From positions 5,690,001 through 5,754,000 of the forward strand of contig JAUIMM010000202.1 in the NCBI GenBank assembly GCA_031769625.1: DNA of 64,000 bases, written 5' to 3'. The translations under genes were made by a program, and so were the position numbers. Shown in pieces: positions 23,521-37,600 of the stretch. Position 1 is the stretch's first letter; each line of letters begins with the position of its first letter. The notes under the pieces are model-generated. The model saw only the letters and a list, made by a program, of their open reading frames with translations, searched no databases and was not told where the DNA came from. The stretch is from Taudactylus pleione. Lineage: Eukaryota; Chordata; Amphibia; Anura; Myobatrachidae.

Positions 23521-26500
23521 GCTGTATTACGACACTTTATTATATTGTTTGGCATCATATTTACCTAATGTCATCTGCCGTAGCATTTTGTCCCTATATA
23601 AAATGTTGATGTATCACTGTTATGAATTGTTATCTGCTGCATTTTAACTTTATGTTTAACATTGTTATATATGTTATACACTTTTTACCTGTATGACATA
23701 GTATAATGTGCTTATATTACCATCATGCATTATCTATATTATTTGTACATTGCCGCAGTATTATGTTTTAATATTAAATTGTAATGTAATAGTTATATGT
23801 TGTTGACAAGCATATTTGCCTCTGTATAAAGCATTGTTATGTATTATGTTAATACAATGTTATCGTTTGCAAAAAAGTGTTCAATAAATTAATGTATTGT
23901 GTTTCTACATTATTGTGTTGGAGAAAAGGGTCTTGATTCCCTGATTGGCTCAAAAATGGTTTAAATTTAAAATGGTGTTTCATAACTAGCTAAGCCTTAA
24001 TCTTTACAGTTTGAGGCTTTCCAAAAAGGAGAAACAGTGCAAACGCACCTGCTAAAGATCCAGCGATGGCGGCAAACCTCACAGAATGATCCTTCTTCTG
24101 ACAGGTAAGTGCTACTAATGGACGTCATCTAGCAGACACTTCCTGCCAAAATACTGTGTATGCTTTGATCATCCAGAACTTTCATCCTACTGATCCTGGA
24201 GCTCCATGGGGTCCCACGTAGTGAACACTGTCATTCCACTGCAAATGACTCATGTTTCTATCTTCTCAGCAAAAGACTCCTAAGTTCCATCTTGACTGTA
24301 GACAACATCAGCAGTGGAGAAGAAGGCCAGCCATTTACCTCTTGGCATCAGGGTGGAGACCAAACAATGGTCAAGGAAAGATTCCTTCTAAATTGGTGTA
24401 CTCTACCGCTGTATTACGACACTTTATTATATTGTTTGGCATCATATTTACCTAATGTTATCTGCCGTAGCATTTTGTCCCTATATAAAATGTTGATGTA
24501 TCACTGTTATGAATTGTTATCTGCTGCATTTTAACTTTATGTTTAACATTGTTATATATGTTATACACTTTTTACCTGTATGACATAGTATAATGTGCTT
24601 ATATTACCATCATGCATTGTCTATATTATTTGTACATTGCCGCAGTATTATGTTTTAAGATTAAATTGTAATATAATAGTTATATGTTGTTGACTTAAGC
24701 ATATTTGCCTCTGTATAAAGCATTGTTATGTATTATGTTAATACAATGTTATCATTTGGAAAAAAAGTGTTCAGTAGATTAATGTATTGTGTTTATACAT
24801 TCTTGTGTTGGAGAAAAGGGTCTTGATTCCCTGATTGGCTCAAAAATAGCTTAAATTTAAAATGGTGTTTCATAACTAGCTAAGCCTTAAACTTTACAGT
24901 TTGAGGCTTTCCAAAAAGGAGAAACAGTGCAAACGCACCTGCTAAAGATCCAGCGATGGTGGCAAACCTCACAGAATGATCCTTCTTCTGACAGGTAAGT
25001 GCTACTAATGGACGTCATCTAGCAGACACTTCCTGCCAAAATACTGTGTATGCTTTGATCATCCAGAACTTTCATCCTTCTGATCCTGGAGCTCCATGGG
25101 GTCCCACGTAGTGAACACTGTCATTCCTCTGCAAATGACTCATGTTTCTATCTTCTCAGCAAAAGACTCCTAAGTTCCATCTTGACTGTAGACAACATCA
25201 GCAGTGGAGAAGAAGGCCAGCCATTTACCTCTTGGCATCAGGGTGGAGACCAAACAATGGTCAAGGAAAGATTCCTTCTAAATTGGTGTACTCTACCGCT
25301 GTATTACGACACTTTATTATATTGTTTGGCATCATATTTACCTAATGTTATCTGCCGTAGCATTTTGTCCCTATATAAAATGTTGATGTATCACTGTTAT
25401 GAATTGTTATCTGCTGCATTTTAACTTTATGTTTAACATTGTTATATATGTTTTACACTTTTTACCTGTATGACATAGTATAATGTGCTTATATTACCAT
25501 CATGCATTGTCTATATTATTTGTACATTGCCGCAGTATTATGTTTTAAGATTAAATTGTAATATAATAGTTATATGTTGTTGACTTAAGCATATTTGCCT
25601 CTGTATAAAGCATTGTTATGTATTATGTTAATACAATGTTATCATTTGGAAAAAAAGTGTTCAGTAGATTAATGTATTGTGTTTATACATTCTTGTGTTG
25701 GAGAAAAGGGTCTTGATTCCCTGATTGGCTCAAAAATAGCTTAAATTTAAAATGGTGTTTCATAACTAGCTAAGCCTTAATCTTTACAGTTTGAGGCTTT
25801 CCAAAAAGGAGAAACAGTGCAAACGCACCTGCTAAAGATCCAGCTATGGCGGCAAACCTCACAGAATGATCCTTCTTCTGACAGGTAAGTGCAACTAATG
25901 GACGTCATCTAGCAGACACTTCCTGCCAAAATACTGTGTATGCTTTGATCATCCAGAACTTTCATCCTACTGATCCTGGAGCTCCATGGGGTCCCACGTA
26001 GTGAACACTGTCATTCCTCTGCAAATGACTCATGTTTCTATCTTCTCAGCAAAAGACTCCTAAGTTCCATCTTGACTGTAGACAACATCAGCAGTGGAGA
26101 AGAAGGCCAGCCATTTACCTCTTGGCATCAGGGTGGAGACCAAACAATGGTCAAGGAAAGATTCCTTCTAAATTGGTGTACTCTACCGCTGTATTTCGAC
26201 ACTTTATTATATTGTTTGGCATCATATTTACCTAATGTTATCTGCCGTAGCATTTTGTCCCTATATAAAATGTTGATGTATCACTGTTATGAATTGTTAT
26301 CTGCTGCATTTTAACTTTATGTTTAACATTGTTATATATGTTATAAAATTTTTACCTGTATGACATAGTATAATGTGCTTATATTACCATCATGCATTGT
26401 CTATATTATTTGTACATTGCCGCAGTATTATGTTTTAAGATTAAATTGTAATATAATAGTTATATGTTGTTGACTTAAGCATATTTGCCTCTGTATAAAG

Positions 26501-27966
26501 CATTGTTATGTATTATGTTAATACAATGTTATCATTTGCAAAAAAAGTGTTCAATAGATTTATGTATCGTGTTTATACATTCTTGTGTTGGAGAAAAGGG
26601 TCTTGATTCCCTGATTGGCTCAAAAATAGCTTAAATTTAAAATGGTGTTTCATAACTAGCTAAGCCTTAATCTTTACAGTTTGAGGCTTTCCAAAAAGGA
26701 GAAACAGTGCAAACGCACCTGCTAAAGATCCAGCGATGGCGGCAAACCTCACGGAATGATCCTTCTTCTGACAGGTAAGTGCTACTAATGGACGTCATCA
26801 AGCAGACACTTCCTGCCAAAATACTGTGTATGCTTTGATCATCCAGAACTTTCATCCTACTGATCCTGGAGCTCCATGGGGTCCCACGTAGTGAACAGTG
26901 TCATTCCTCTGCAAATGACTCATGTCTCTATCTTCTCAGCAAAAGACTCCTAAGTTGCATCTTCAGTGTAGACAACATCAGCAGAGGTGAAGAAGGCCAG
27001 CCATTTACCTCTTGGCATCAGGGTGGAGACCAAACAGTTGTCAAAGAAAGATTCCTTCTAAATTGGTGTTCTCTACTGCTGTATTACGACACTTTATTAT
27101 ATTGTTTGGCATCATATTTACCTAATGTTATCTGCCATAGCATTTTGGCGCTATATAAAATGTTGATGTATCACTGTTATGAATTGTTATCTGCTGCATT
27201 TTAACTTTATGTTTAGCATTATTATATATGTTATACACTTTTTACCTGTATGACATAGTATAATGTGCTTATATTACCATCATACATCATCTATATTATT
27301 TGTACATTGCCGCAGTATTATGTTTTAAGATTAAATTGTAATGTAATAGTTATATGTTGTTGACTTAAGCATATTTGCCTCTGTATAAAGCATTGTTATG
27401 TATTCTGTTAATACAATGTTATCGTTTGCAAAAAAGTGTTCAATAAATTAATGTATTGTGTTTATACATTGTTGTGTTGGAGAAAAGGGTCTTGATTCCC
27501 TGATTGGCTCAAAAATGTTCTAAATTTAAAATGGTGTTTCATAACTAGCTAAGCCTTAATCTTTACAGTTTGAGGCTTTCCAAAAAGGAGAAACAGTGCA
27601 AACGCACCTGCTATAGATCCAGCGATGGCGGCAAACCTCACAGAATGATCCTTCTTCTGACAGGTAAGTGCTACTAATGGACGTCATCAAGCAGACACTT
27701 CCTGCCAAAATACTGTGTATGCTTTGATCATCCAGAACTTTCATCCTACTGATCCTGGAGCTCCATGGGGTCCGACATAGTGAACACTGTCATTCCTCTG
27801 CAAATGACTCATGTTTCTATCTTCTCAGCAAAAGACTCCTAAGTTCCATCTTGACTGTAGACAACAATAGCAGTGGAGAAGAAGGCCAGCCATTTACCTC
27901 TTGGCATCAGGGTGGAGACCAAACAGTGGTCAAAGAAAGATTCCTTCTATATTGGTGATCTCTACT
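23521..27966 (+). repeat. 4,446-bp five-monomer duplication, unit 2
   Basis: The second unit: 3' part of copy 27, copies 28-31 (starts 23999, 24889, 25779, 26669) and the 5' part of copy 32 (27558). Nearly identical to unit 1; the only difference I noticed is a two-base change at 27867-27868. Both 27 and 32 carry TTGGTGATC, a stop in the spliced frame. High identity over 4.4 kb indicates a very recent event. Confidence 0.9.
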
Positions 27967-30226
27967 GCTGTATTACGACACTTTATTATATTGTTTGGCA
28001 TCATATTTACCTAATGTTATCTGCCATAGCATTTTGGCCCTATATAAAATGTTGATGTATCACTGTTATGAATTGTTATCTGCTGCATTTTAACTTTGTG
28101 TTTAGCATTGTTATATATGTTATACACTTTTTACCTGTATGACATAGTATAATGTGCTTATATTACCTTCATGCATTGTCTATATTATTTGTACATTGCC
28201 GCAGTATTATGTTTTAAGATTAAATTGTAATGTAATAGTTATATGTTGTTGACTTAAGCATATTTGCCTCTGTATAAAGCATTGTTATGTATTATGTTAA
28301 TACAATGTTATCGTTTGCAAAAAAGTGTTCAATAAATTAATGTATTGTGTTTATACATTGTTGTGTTGGAGAAAAGGGTCTTGATTCCATGATTGGCTCA
28401 AAAATAGTTTAAATTTAAAATGGTGTTTCATAACTAGCTAAGCCTTAATCTTTACAGTTTGAGGCTTTCCAAAAAGGAGAAACAGTGCAAACGCACCTGC
28501 TAAAGATCCAGCTATGGCGGCAAACCTCACAGAATGATCCTTCTTCTAACAGGTAAGTGCTACTAATGGACGTCATCAAGCAGACACTTCCTGCCAAAAT
28601 ACTGTGTATGCTTTGATCATCCAGAACTTTCATCCTACTGATCCTGGAGCTCCATGGGGTCCCACGTAGTGAACACTGTCATTCCTCTGCAAATGACTCA
28701 TGTTTCTATCTTCTCAGCAAAAGACTCCTAAGTTCCATCTTGACTGTAGACAACATCAGCAGTGGAGAAGAAGGCCAGCCATTTACCTCTTGGCATCAGG
28801 GTGGAGACCAAACAGTGGTCACAGAAAGATTCCTTCTATATTGGTGTACTCTACAGCTGTATTACGACACTTTATTATATTGTTTGGCATCATATTTACC
28901 TAATGTTATCTGTCGTAGCATTTTGTCCCTATATAAAATGTTGATGTATCACTGTTATGAATTGTTATCTGCTGCATTTTAACTTTATGTTTAACATTGT
29001 TATATATGTTATACACTTTTTACCTGTATGACATAGTATAATGTGCTTATATTACCATCATGCATTGTCTATATTATTTGTACATTGCCACAGTATTATG
29101 TTTTAAGATTAAATTGTAATATATTAGTTATATGTTGTTGACTTAAGCATATTTGCCTCTGTATAAAGCATTGTTATGTATTATGTTAATACAATGTTAT
29201 CGTTTGGAAAAAACGTGTTCAATAGATTAATGTATTGTGTTTATACATTGTTGTGTTGGAGAAAAGGGTCTTGATTCCCTGATTGGCTCAAAAATGGTTT
29301 AAATTTAAAATGGTGTTTCATAACTAGCTAAGCCTTAATCTATACAGTTTGAGGCTTTCCAAAAAGGAGAAACAGTGCAAACGCACCTGCTAAAGAACCA
29401 GCGATGGCGGCAAACCTCACAGAATGATCCTTCTTCTGACAGGTAAGTGCTACTAATGGACGTCATCTAGCAGACACTTCCTGCCAAAATACTGTGTATG
29501 CTGTGCTCATCCAGAACTTTCATCCTACTGATCCTGGAGCTCCATGGGGTCCCACGTAGTGAACACTGTCATTCCTCTGCAAATGACTCATGTTTCTATC
29601 TTCTCAGCAAAAGACTCCTAAGTTCCATCTTGACTGTAGACAACATCAGCAGTGGAGAAGAAGGCCAGCCATTTACCTCTTGGCATCAGGGTGGAGACCA
29701 AACAGTGGTCAAGGAAAGATTCCTTCTAAATTGGTGTACTCTACCGCTGTATTACGACACTTTATTATATTGTTTGGCATCATATTTACCTAATGTTATC
29801 TGCCGTAGCATTTTGTCCCTATATAAAATGTTGATGTATCACTGTTATGAATTGTTATCTGCTGCATTTTAACTTTATGTTTAACATTGTTATATATGTT
29901 ATACACTTTTTACCTGTATGACATAGTATAATGTGCTTATATTACCATCATGCATTGTCTATATTATTTGTACATTGCCGCAGTATTATGTTTTAAGATT
30001 AAATTGTAATGTAATAGTTATATGTTGTTGACTTAAGCACATTTGTCTCTGTATATAGCATTGTTATGTATTATGTTAATACAATGTTATCTTTTGCAAA
30101 AATAGTGTTTAATAAATTAATGTATTGTGTTTATACATTGTTGTGTTGGAGAAAAGGGTCTTGATTCCCTGATTGACTCAAAAATGGCTTAAATTTAAAA
30201 TGGTGTTTCATAACTAGCTAAGCCTT
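27967..30226 (+). repeat. Transition copies (end of 32, then 33-34)
   Basis: Copies 33 and 34 start at 28447 and 29337. Copy 33 has CTTCTAACAGG before the donor, GTCACAG in the terminal exon and AATAGA. Copy 34 has unique ATGCTGTGCTCATCC, and its tail near 30,030 is the first to show the second-subfamily form: GCACATTTGTC, TATATAGC, TTTTGCAAAAATAG and GATTGACTC. Confidence 0.75.
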
Positions 30227-33200
30227 AATCTTTACAGTTTGAGGCTTTCCAAAAAGGAGAAACAGTGCAAACGCACCTGCTAAAGATCCAGCGATGGCGG
30301 CAAACCTCACAGAATGATCCTTCTTCTGACAGGTAAGTGCTACTAATGGACGTCATCAAGCAGACACTTCCTGACAAAATACTGTGTATTCTTTGATCAT
30401 CCAGAACTTTCATCTTACTGATCCTGGAGCTCCATGGGGTCCCACGTAGTGAACACTGTCATTCCTCTGCAAATGTCTCATGTCTCTATCTTCTCAGCAA
30501 AAGACTCCAAAGTTCCATCTTGACTGTAGACAACATCAGCAGTGGAGAAGAAGGCCAGCCATTAACCTCTTGGCATCAGGGTGGAAACCAAACAGTGGTC
30601 AAAGAAAGATTCCTTCTAAATTGGTGTACTCTACCGTTGTATTACGAAACTTTATTACATTGTTTGGCATCATATTTACCTAATGTTATCTGCCGTAGCA
30701 TTTTGTCCCTATATAAAATGTTGATGTATCACTGTTATGAATTGTTATTTGCTGCATTTTAACTTTATGTTTAACATTGTTATATATGTTATACACTTTT
30801 TACCTGTATGACATAGTATAATGTGCTTATATTGCCATCATGCATTGTCTATATTATTTGTACATTGCCGCAGTATTATGTTTTAAAATTAAATTGTAAT
30901 GTAATAGTTATATGTTGATGACTTAAGCAAAAGTGACTCTGTATATAGCATTGTTATGTATTATGTTAATACAATGTTATCTTTTACAAAAATAGTGCTC
31001 AATAAATTTACGTATTGTGTTTATACATTGTTGTGTTTGAGTAAAGGGTATTGATTCTCTGATTGGCTCAAAAATGGCTTAAATTTAAAATGGTGTTTCA
31101 TAACTAGCTAAGCCTTAATTTTCACAGTTTGAGGCTTTCCAAAAAGGAGGAACAGTGCAAACACACCTGCTAAAGTTCCAGCGATGGCGACAAACCTCAC
31201 GGAATGATCATTCTTTTGACAGGTAAGTGCTACTAATGGACGTCATCAAGCTGACACTTCCTGCCAAAATACTGTGTATGCTTTGATCATCCAGAACTTT
31301 CATCCTACTGATCCTGGAGCTCCATGGGGTCCAATATAGTGAACACTGTCATTCCTCTGCAAATGACTCAGGTCTCTATCTTCTCAGCAAAAGACCCCAA
31401 AATTTCATCTTGACTGTAGACAACATCAGCAGTGGAGAAGAAGGCCAGCCATTTACCTCTTGGCATCAGGATGGAGACCAGTGGTCAAAGAAAGATTCCT
31501 TCTAAATTGGTGTACTCTACCGCTGTATTACGACACTTTATTATATTGTTTGGCATCATATTTACCTAATGTTATCTGCCGTAGCATTTTGTCACTATAT
31601 AAAATGTTGATGTATCACTGTTATGAATTGTTATCTGCTGCATTATAACTTTATGTTCAGCATTATTATATATGTTATACACTTTTTACCTGTATGACAT
31701 AGTATAATGTGCTTATGTTACCATCATGCATTGTCTGTATTATTTGAACATTGCCGCAGTATTATGTTTTAAGATTAAATTGTAATGTAATAGTTATATG
31801 TTGTTGACTTAAGCACATTTGCCTCTGTATATAGCATTGTTATATATTATGTTAAAACAATGTTATCTTTTGCAAAAATAGTGTTCAATAAATTAATGTA
31901 TTGTGTTTATACATTGTTGTGTAGGAGAAAAGGGTCTTGATTCCCTGATTGGCTCAAAAATGGTTTAAATTTAAAATGGTGTTTCATAACTAGCTATGCC
32001 TTAATCTTTACAGTTTGAGGCTTTCCAAAAAGGAGAAACAGTGCAAACGCACCTGCTAAAGATCCAGCGATGGCGGCAAACCTCACAGAATGATCCTTCT
32101 TCTGACAGGTAAGTGCTACTAATGGACGTCATCTAGCAGACACTTCCTGCCAAAATACTGTGTATGCTTTGATCATCCAGAACTTTCATCCTACTGATCC
32201 TGGAGCTCCATGGGGTCCCACGTAGTGAACACTGTCATTCCTCTGCAAATGACTCATGTTTCTATCTTCTCAGCAAAAGACTCCTAAGTTCCATCTTGAC
32301 TGTAGACAACATCAGCAGTGGAGAGGAAGGCCAGCCATTTACCTCTTGGCATCAGGGTGGAGACCAAACAATGGTCAAGGAAAGATTCCTTCTAAATTGG
32401 TGTACTCTACCGCTGTATTACGACACTTTATTATATTCTTTGGCATCATATTTACCTAATGTTATCTGCCGTAGCATTTTCTCCCTATATAAAATGTTGA
32501 TGTATCACTGTTATGAATTGTTATCTGCTGCATTTTAACTTTATGTTTAACATTGTTATATATGTTATACACTTTTTACCTGTATGACATAGTATAATGT
32601 GCTTATATTACCATCATGCATTGTCTATATTATTTGTACATTGCCGCAGTATTATGTTTTAAGATTAAATTGTAATGTAATAGTTATATGTTGTTGACTT
32701 AAGCACATTTGTCTCTGTATATAGCATTGTTATGTATTATGTTAATACAATGTTATCTTTTGCAAAAATAGTGTTTAATAAATTAATGTATTGTGTTTAT
32801 ACATTGTTGTGTTGGAGAAAAGGGTCTTGATTCCCTGATTTACTCAAAAATGGCTTAAATTTAAAATGGTGTTTCATAACTAGCTAAGCCTTAATCTTTA
32901 TAGTTTGAGGCTTTCCAAAAAGGAGAAACAGTGCAAACGCACCTGCTAAAGATCCAGCGATGGCGGCAAACCTCACAGAATGATCCTTCTTCTGACAGGT
33001 AAGTGCTACTAATGGACGTCATCAAGCAGACACTTCCTGACAAAATACTGTGTATTCTTTGATCATCCAGAACTTTCATCCTACTGATCCTGGAGCTCCA
33101 TGGGGTCCAACATAGTGAACACTGTCATTCCTCTGCAAATGACTCAGGTCTCTATCTTCTCAGCAAAAGACCCCAAAATTTCATCTTGACTGTAGACAAC

Positions 33201-34668
33201 ATCAGCAGTGGAGAAGAAGGCCAGCCATTTACCTCTTGGCATCAGGATGGAGACCAGTGGTCAAAGAAAGATTCCTTCTAAATTGGTGTACTCTACCGCT
33301 GTATTACGACACTTTATTATATTGTTTGGCATCATATTTACCTAATGTTATCTGCCGTAGCATTTTGTCACTATATAAAATGTTGATGTATCACTGTTAT
33401 GAATTGTTATCTGCTGCATTATAACTTTATATTCAGCATTATTATATATGTTATACACTTTTTACCTGTATGACATAGTATAATGTGCTTATGTTACCAT
33501 CATGCATTGTCTGTATTATTTGAACATTGCCGCAGTATTATGTTTTAAGATTAAATTGTAATGTAATAGTTATATGTTGTTGACTTAAGCACATTTGCCT
33601 CTGTATATAGCATTGTTATATATTATGTTAAAACAATGTTATCTTTTGCAAAAATAGTGTTCAATAAATTAATGTATTGTGTTTATACATTGTTGTGTAG
33701 GAGAAAAGGGTCTTGATTCCCTGATTGGCTCAAAAATGGTTTAAATTTAAAATGGTGTTTCATAACTAGCTATGCCTTAATCTTTACAGTTTGAGGCTTT
33801 CCAAAAAGGAGAAACAGTGCAAACGCACCTGCTAAAGATCCAGCGATGGCGGCAAACCTCACAGAATGATCCTTCTTCTGACAGGTAAGTGCTACTAATG
33901 GACGTCATCTAGCAGACACTTCCTGCCAAAATACTGTGTATGCTTTGATCATCCAGAACTTTCATCCTACTGATCCTGGAGCTCCATGGGGTCCCACGTA
34001 GTGAACACTGTCATTCCTCTGCAAATGACTCATGTTTCTATCTTCTCAGCAAAAGACTCCTAAGTTCCATAATGACTGTAGACAACATCAGCAGTGGAGA
34101 GGAAGGCCAGCCATTTACCTCTTGGCATCAGGGTGGAGACCAAACAATGGTCAAGGAAAGATTCCTTCTAAATTGGTGTACTCTACCGCTGTATTACGAC
34201 ACTTTATTATATTGTTTGGCATCATATTTACCTAATGTTATCTGCCGTAGCATTTTCTCCCTATATAAAATGTTGATGTATCACTGTTATGAATTGTTAT
34301 CTGCTGCATTTTAACTTTATGTTTAACATTGTTATATATGTTATACACTTTTTACCTGTATGACATAGTATAATGTGCTTATATTACCATCATGCATTGT
34401 CTATATTATTTGTACATTGCCGCAGTATTATGTTTTAAGATTAAATTGTAATGTAATAGTTATATGTTGTTGACTTAAGCACATTTGTCTCTGTATATAG
34501 CATTGTTATGTATTATGTTAATACAATGTTATCTTTTGCAAAAATAGTGTTTAATAAATTAATGTATTGTGTTTATACATTGTTGTGTTGGAGAAAAGGG
34601 TCTTGATTCCCTGATTTACTCAAAAATGGCTTAAATTTAAAATGGTGTTTCATAACTAGCTAAGCCTT
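30227..34668 (+). repeat. Copies 35-39, first second-subfamily monomers
   Basis: Copies start at 30227, 31117, 32003, 32893 and 33779. Type A (35) has TGACAAAATACTG, ATGTCTCATG, CCATTAACC, GGAAACC and GCAAAAGTGACTC. Type B (36) has TTTTCACAG, GGAGGAAC, AACACACC and a 4-bp deletion in the terminal exon near 31480 that breaks the frame. Copies 37 and 39 are near-identical (GAGAGGAAGG, TTCTCC). Copy 38 joins a type A 5' end to a type B body, with the switch between about 33,076 and 33,108. Runs 36-37 and 38-39 are 1,776 bp apart. Confidence 0.8.
31117..32002 (+). pseudogene. Type B monomer with 4-bp deletion (copy 36 and relatives)
   Basis: GACCAGTGGTC replaces GACCAAACAGTGGTC in the terminal exon, a 4-bp loss that shifts the frame and truncates the spliced product shortly after. 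It also has CATTATAAC, GTTCAGCATTATTA, TTGAACATTGCC and ATATATTATGTTAAAAC. Relatives start at 32893 (chimeric), 35559, 38225, 40890, 43555, 50657, 58647 and 61305. The type is always followed by a different type, never by itself. Confidence 0.7.
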
Positions 34669-37600
34669 AATCTTTACAGTTTGAGGCTTTCCAAAAAGGA
34701 GAAACAGTGCAAACGCACCTGCTAAAGATCCAGCGATGGCGGCAAACCTCACAGAATGATCCTTCTTCTGACAGGTAAGTGCTACTAATGGACGTCATCA
34801 AGCAGACACTTCCTGACAAAATAATGTGTATTCTTTGATCATCCAGAACTTTCATCTTACTGATCCTGGAGCTCCATGGGGTCCCACGTAGTGAACACTG
34901 TCATTCCTCTGCAAATGTCTCATGTCTCTATCTTCTCAGCAAAAGACTCCAAAGTTCCATCTTGACTGTAGACAACATGAGCAGTGGAGAAGAAGGCCAG
35001 CCATTAACCTCTTGGCATCAGGGTGGAAACCAAACAGTGGTCAAAGAAAGATTCCTTCTAAATTGGTGTACTCTACCGTTGTATTACGAAACTTTATTAC
35101 ATTGTTTGGCATCATATTTACCTAATGTTATCTGCCGTAGCATTTTGTCCCTATATAAAATGTTGATGTATCACTGTTATGAATTGTTATTTGCTGCATT
35201 TTAACTTTATGTTTAACATTGTTATATATGTTATACACTTTTTACCTGTATGACATAGTATAATGTGCTTATATTGCCATCATGCATTGTCTATATTATT
35301 TGTACATTGCCGCAGTATTATGTTTTAAAATTAAATTGTAATGTAATAGTTATATGTTGATGACTTAAGCAAAAGTGACTCTGTATATAGCATTGTTATG
35401 TATTATGTTAATACAATGTTATCTTTTACAAAAATAGTGCTCAATAAATTTACGTATTGTGTTTATACATTGTTGTGTTGGAGTAAAGGGTATTGATTCT
35501 CTGATTGGCTCAAAAATGGCTTAAATTTAAAATGGTGTTTCATAACTAGCTAAGCCTTAATTTTCACAGTTTGAGGCTTTCCAAAAAGGAGGAACAGTGC
35601 AAACACACCTGCTAAAGTTCCAGCGATGGCGACAAACCTCACGGAATGATCATTCTTTTGACAGGTAAGTGCTACTAATGGACGTCATCAAGCTGACACT
35701 TCCTGCCAAAATACTGTGTATGCTTTGATCATCCAGAACTTTCATCCTACTGATCCTGGAGCTCCATGGGGTCCAACATAGTGAACACTGTCATTCCTCT
35801 GCAAATGACTCAGGTCTCTATCTTCTCAGCAAAAGACCCCTAAATTTCATCTTGACTGTAGACAACATCAGCAGTGGAGAAGAAGGCCAGCCATTTACCT
35901 CTTGGCATCAGGATGGAGACCAGTGGTCAAAGAAAGATTCCTTCTAAATTGGTGTACTCTACCGCTGTATTACGACACTTTATTATATTGTTTGGCATCA
36001 TATTTACCTAATGTTATCTGCCGTAGCATTTTGTCACTATATAAAATGTTGATGTATCACTGTTATGAATTGTTATCTGCTGCATTATAACTTTATGTTC
36101 AGCATTATTATATATGTTATACACTTTTTACCTGTATGACATAGTATAATGTGCTTATGTTACCATCATGCATTGTCTGTATTATTTGAACATTGCCGCA
36201 GTATTATGTTTTAAGATTAAATTGTAATGTAATAGTTATATGTTGTTGACTTAAGCACATTTGCCTCTGTATATAGCATTGTTATATATTATGTTAAAAC
36301 AATGTTATCTTTTGCAAAAATAGTGTTCAATAAATTAATGTATTGTGTTTATACATTGTTGTGTAGGAGAAAAGGGTCTTGATTCCCGGATTGGCTCAAA
36401 AATGGCTTAAATTTAAAATGGTGTTTCATAACTAGCTAAGCTTTAATCTTTACAGTTTGAGGCTTTCCAAAAAGGAGAAACAGTGCAAACGCACCTGCTA
36501 AAGATCCAGCGAAGGCGGCAAACCTCACAGAATGATCCTTCTTCTGACAGGTAAGTGCTACTAATAGAAGTCATCAAGCAGACACTTCCTGCCAAAATAC
36601 TGTGTATGCTTTGTTCATCCAAAACTTTCATCCTACTGATCCTGGAGCTCCATGGGGTCCCAAGTAGTGAACACTGTCATTCCTCTGCAAATGACTCATG
36701 TCTCTATCTTCTCAGCAAAAGACTCCTAAGTTCCATCTTGACTGTAGACAACATCAGCAGTGGAGAAGAAGGCCAGCCATTTACCTCTTGGCATCAGAGT
36801 GGAGACCAAACAGTGTTCAAAGAAAGATTCCTTCTAAATTGGTGCTCTCTACTGCTGTATTACGACACTTTATTATATTGTTTGGCATCATATTTACCTA
36901 ATGTTATCTGCCATAGCATTTTGGCCCTATATAAAATGTTGATGTATCACTGTTATGAATTGTTATCTGCTGCATTTTAACTTTATGTTTAGCATTATTA
37001 TATATGTTATACACTTTTTACCTGTATGACATAGTATAATGTGCTTATATTACCATCATGCATTGTCTATATTATTTGTACATTGCCGCAGTATTATGTT
37101 TTAAGATTAAATTGTAATGTAATAGTTATATGTTGTTGACTTAAGCACATTTGTCTCTGTATATAGCATTGTTATGTATTATGTTAATACAATGTTATCT
37201 TTTGCAAAAATAGTGTTTAGTAAATTAATGTATTGTGTTTATACATTGTTGTGTTGGAGAAAAGGGTCTTGATTCCCTGATTGACTCAAAAATGGCTTAA
37301 ATTTAAAATGGTGTTTCATAACTAGCTAAGCCTTAATCTTTACAGTTTGAGGCTTTCCAAAAAGGAGAAACAGTGCAAACGCACCTGCTAAAGATCCAGC
37401 GATGGCGGCAAACCTCACAGAATGATCCTTCTTCTGACAGGTAAGTGCTACTAATGGACGTCATCAAGCAGACACTTCCTGACAAAATACTGTGTATTCT
37501 TTGATCATCCAGAACTTTCATCTTACTGATCCTGGAGCTCCATGGGGTCCCACGTAGTGAACACTGTCATTCCTCTGCAAATGTCTCATGTCTCTATCTT

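Noticed and set aside
31460..31648. 62-codon frame (MASGWRPVVKERF...) in type B copies
   Set aside because: It is created by the 4-bp deletion joining two frames; it is the tail of the terminal-exon frame with an accidental ATG.
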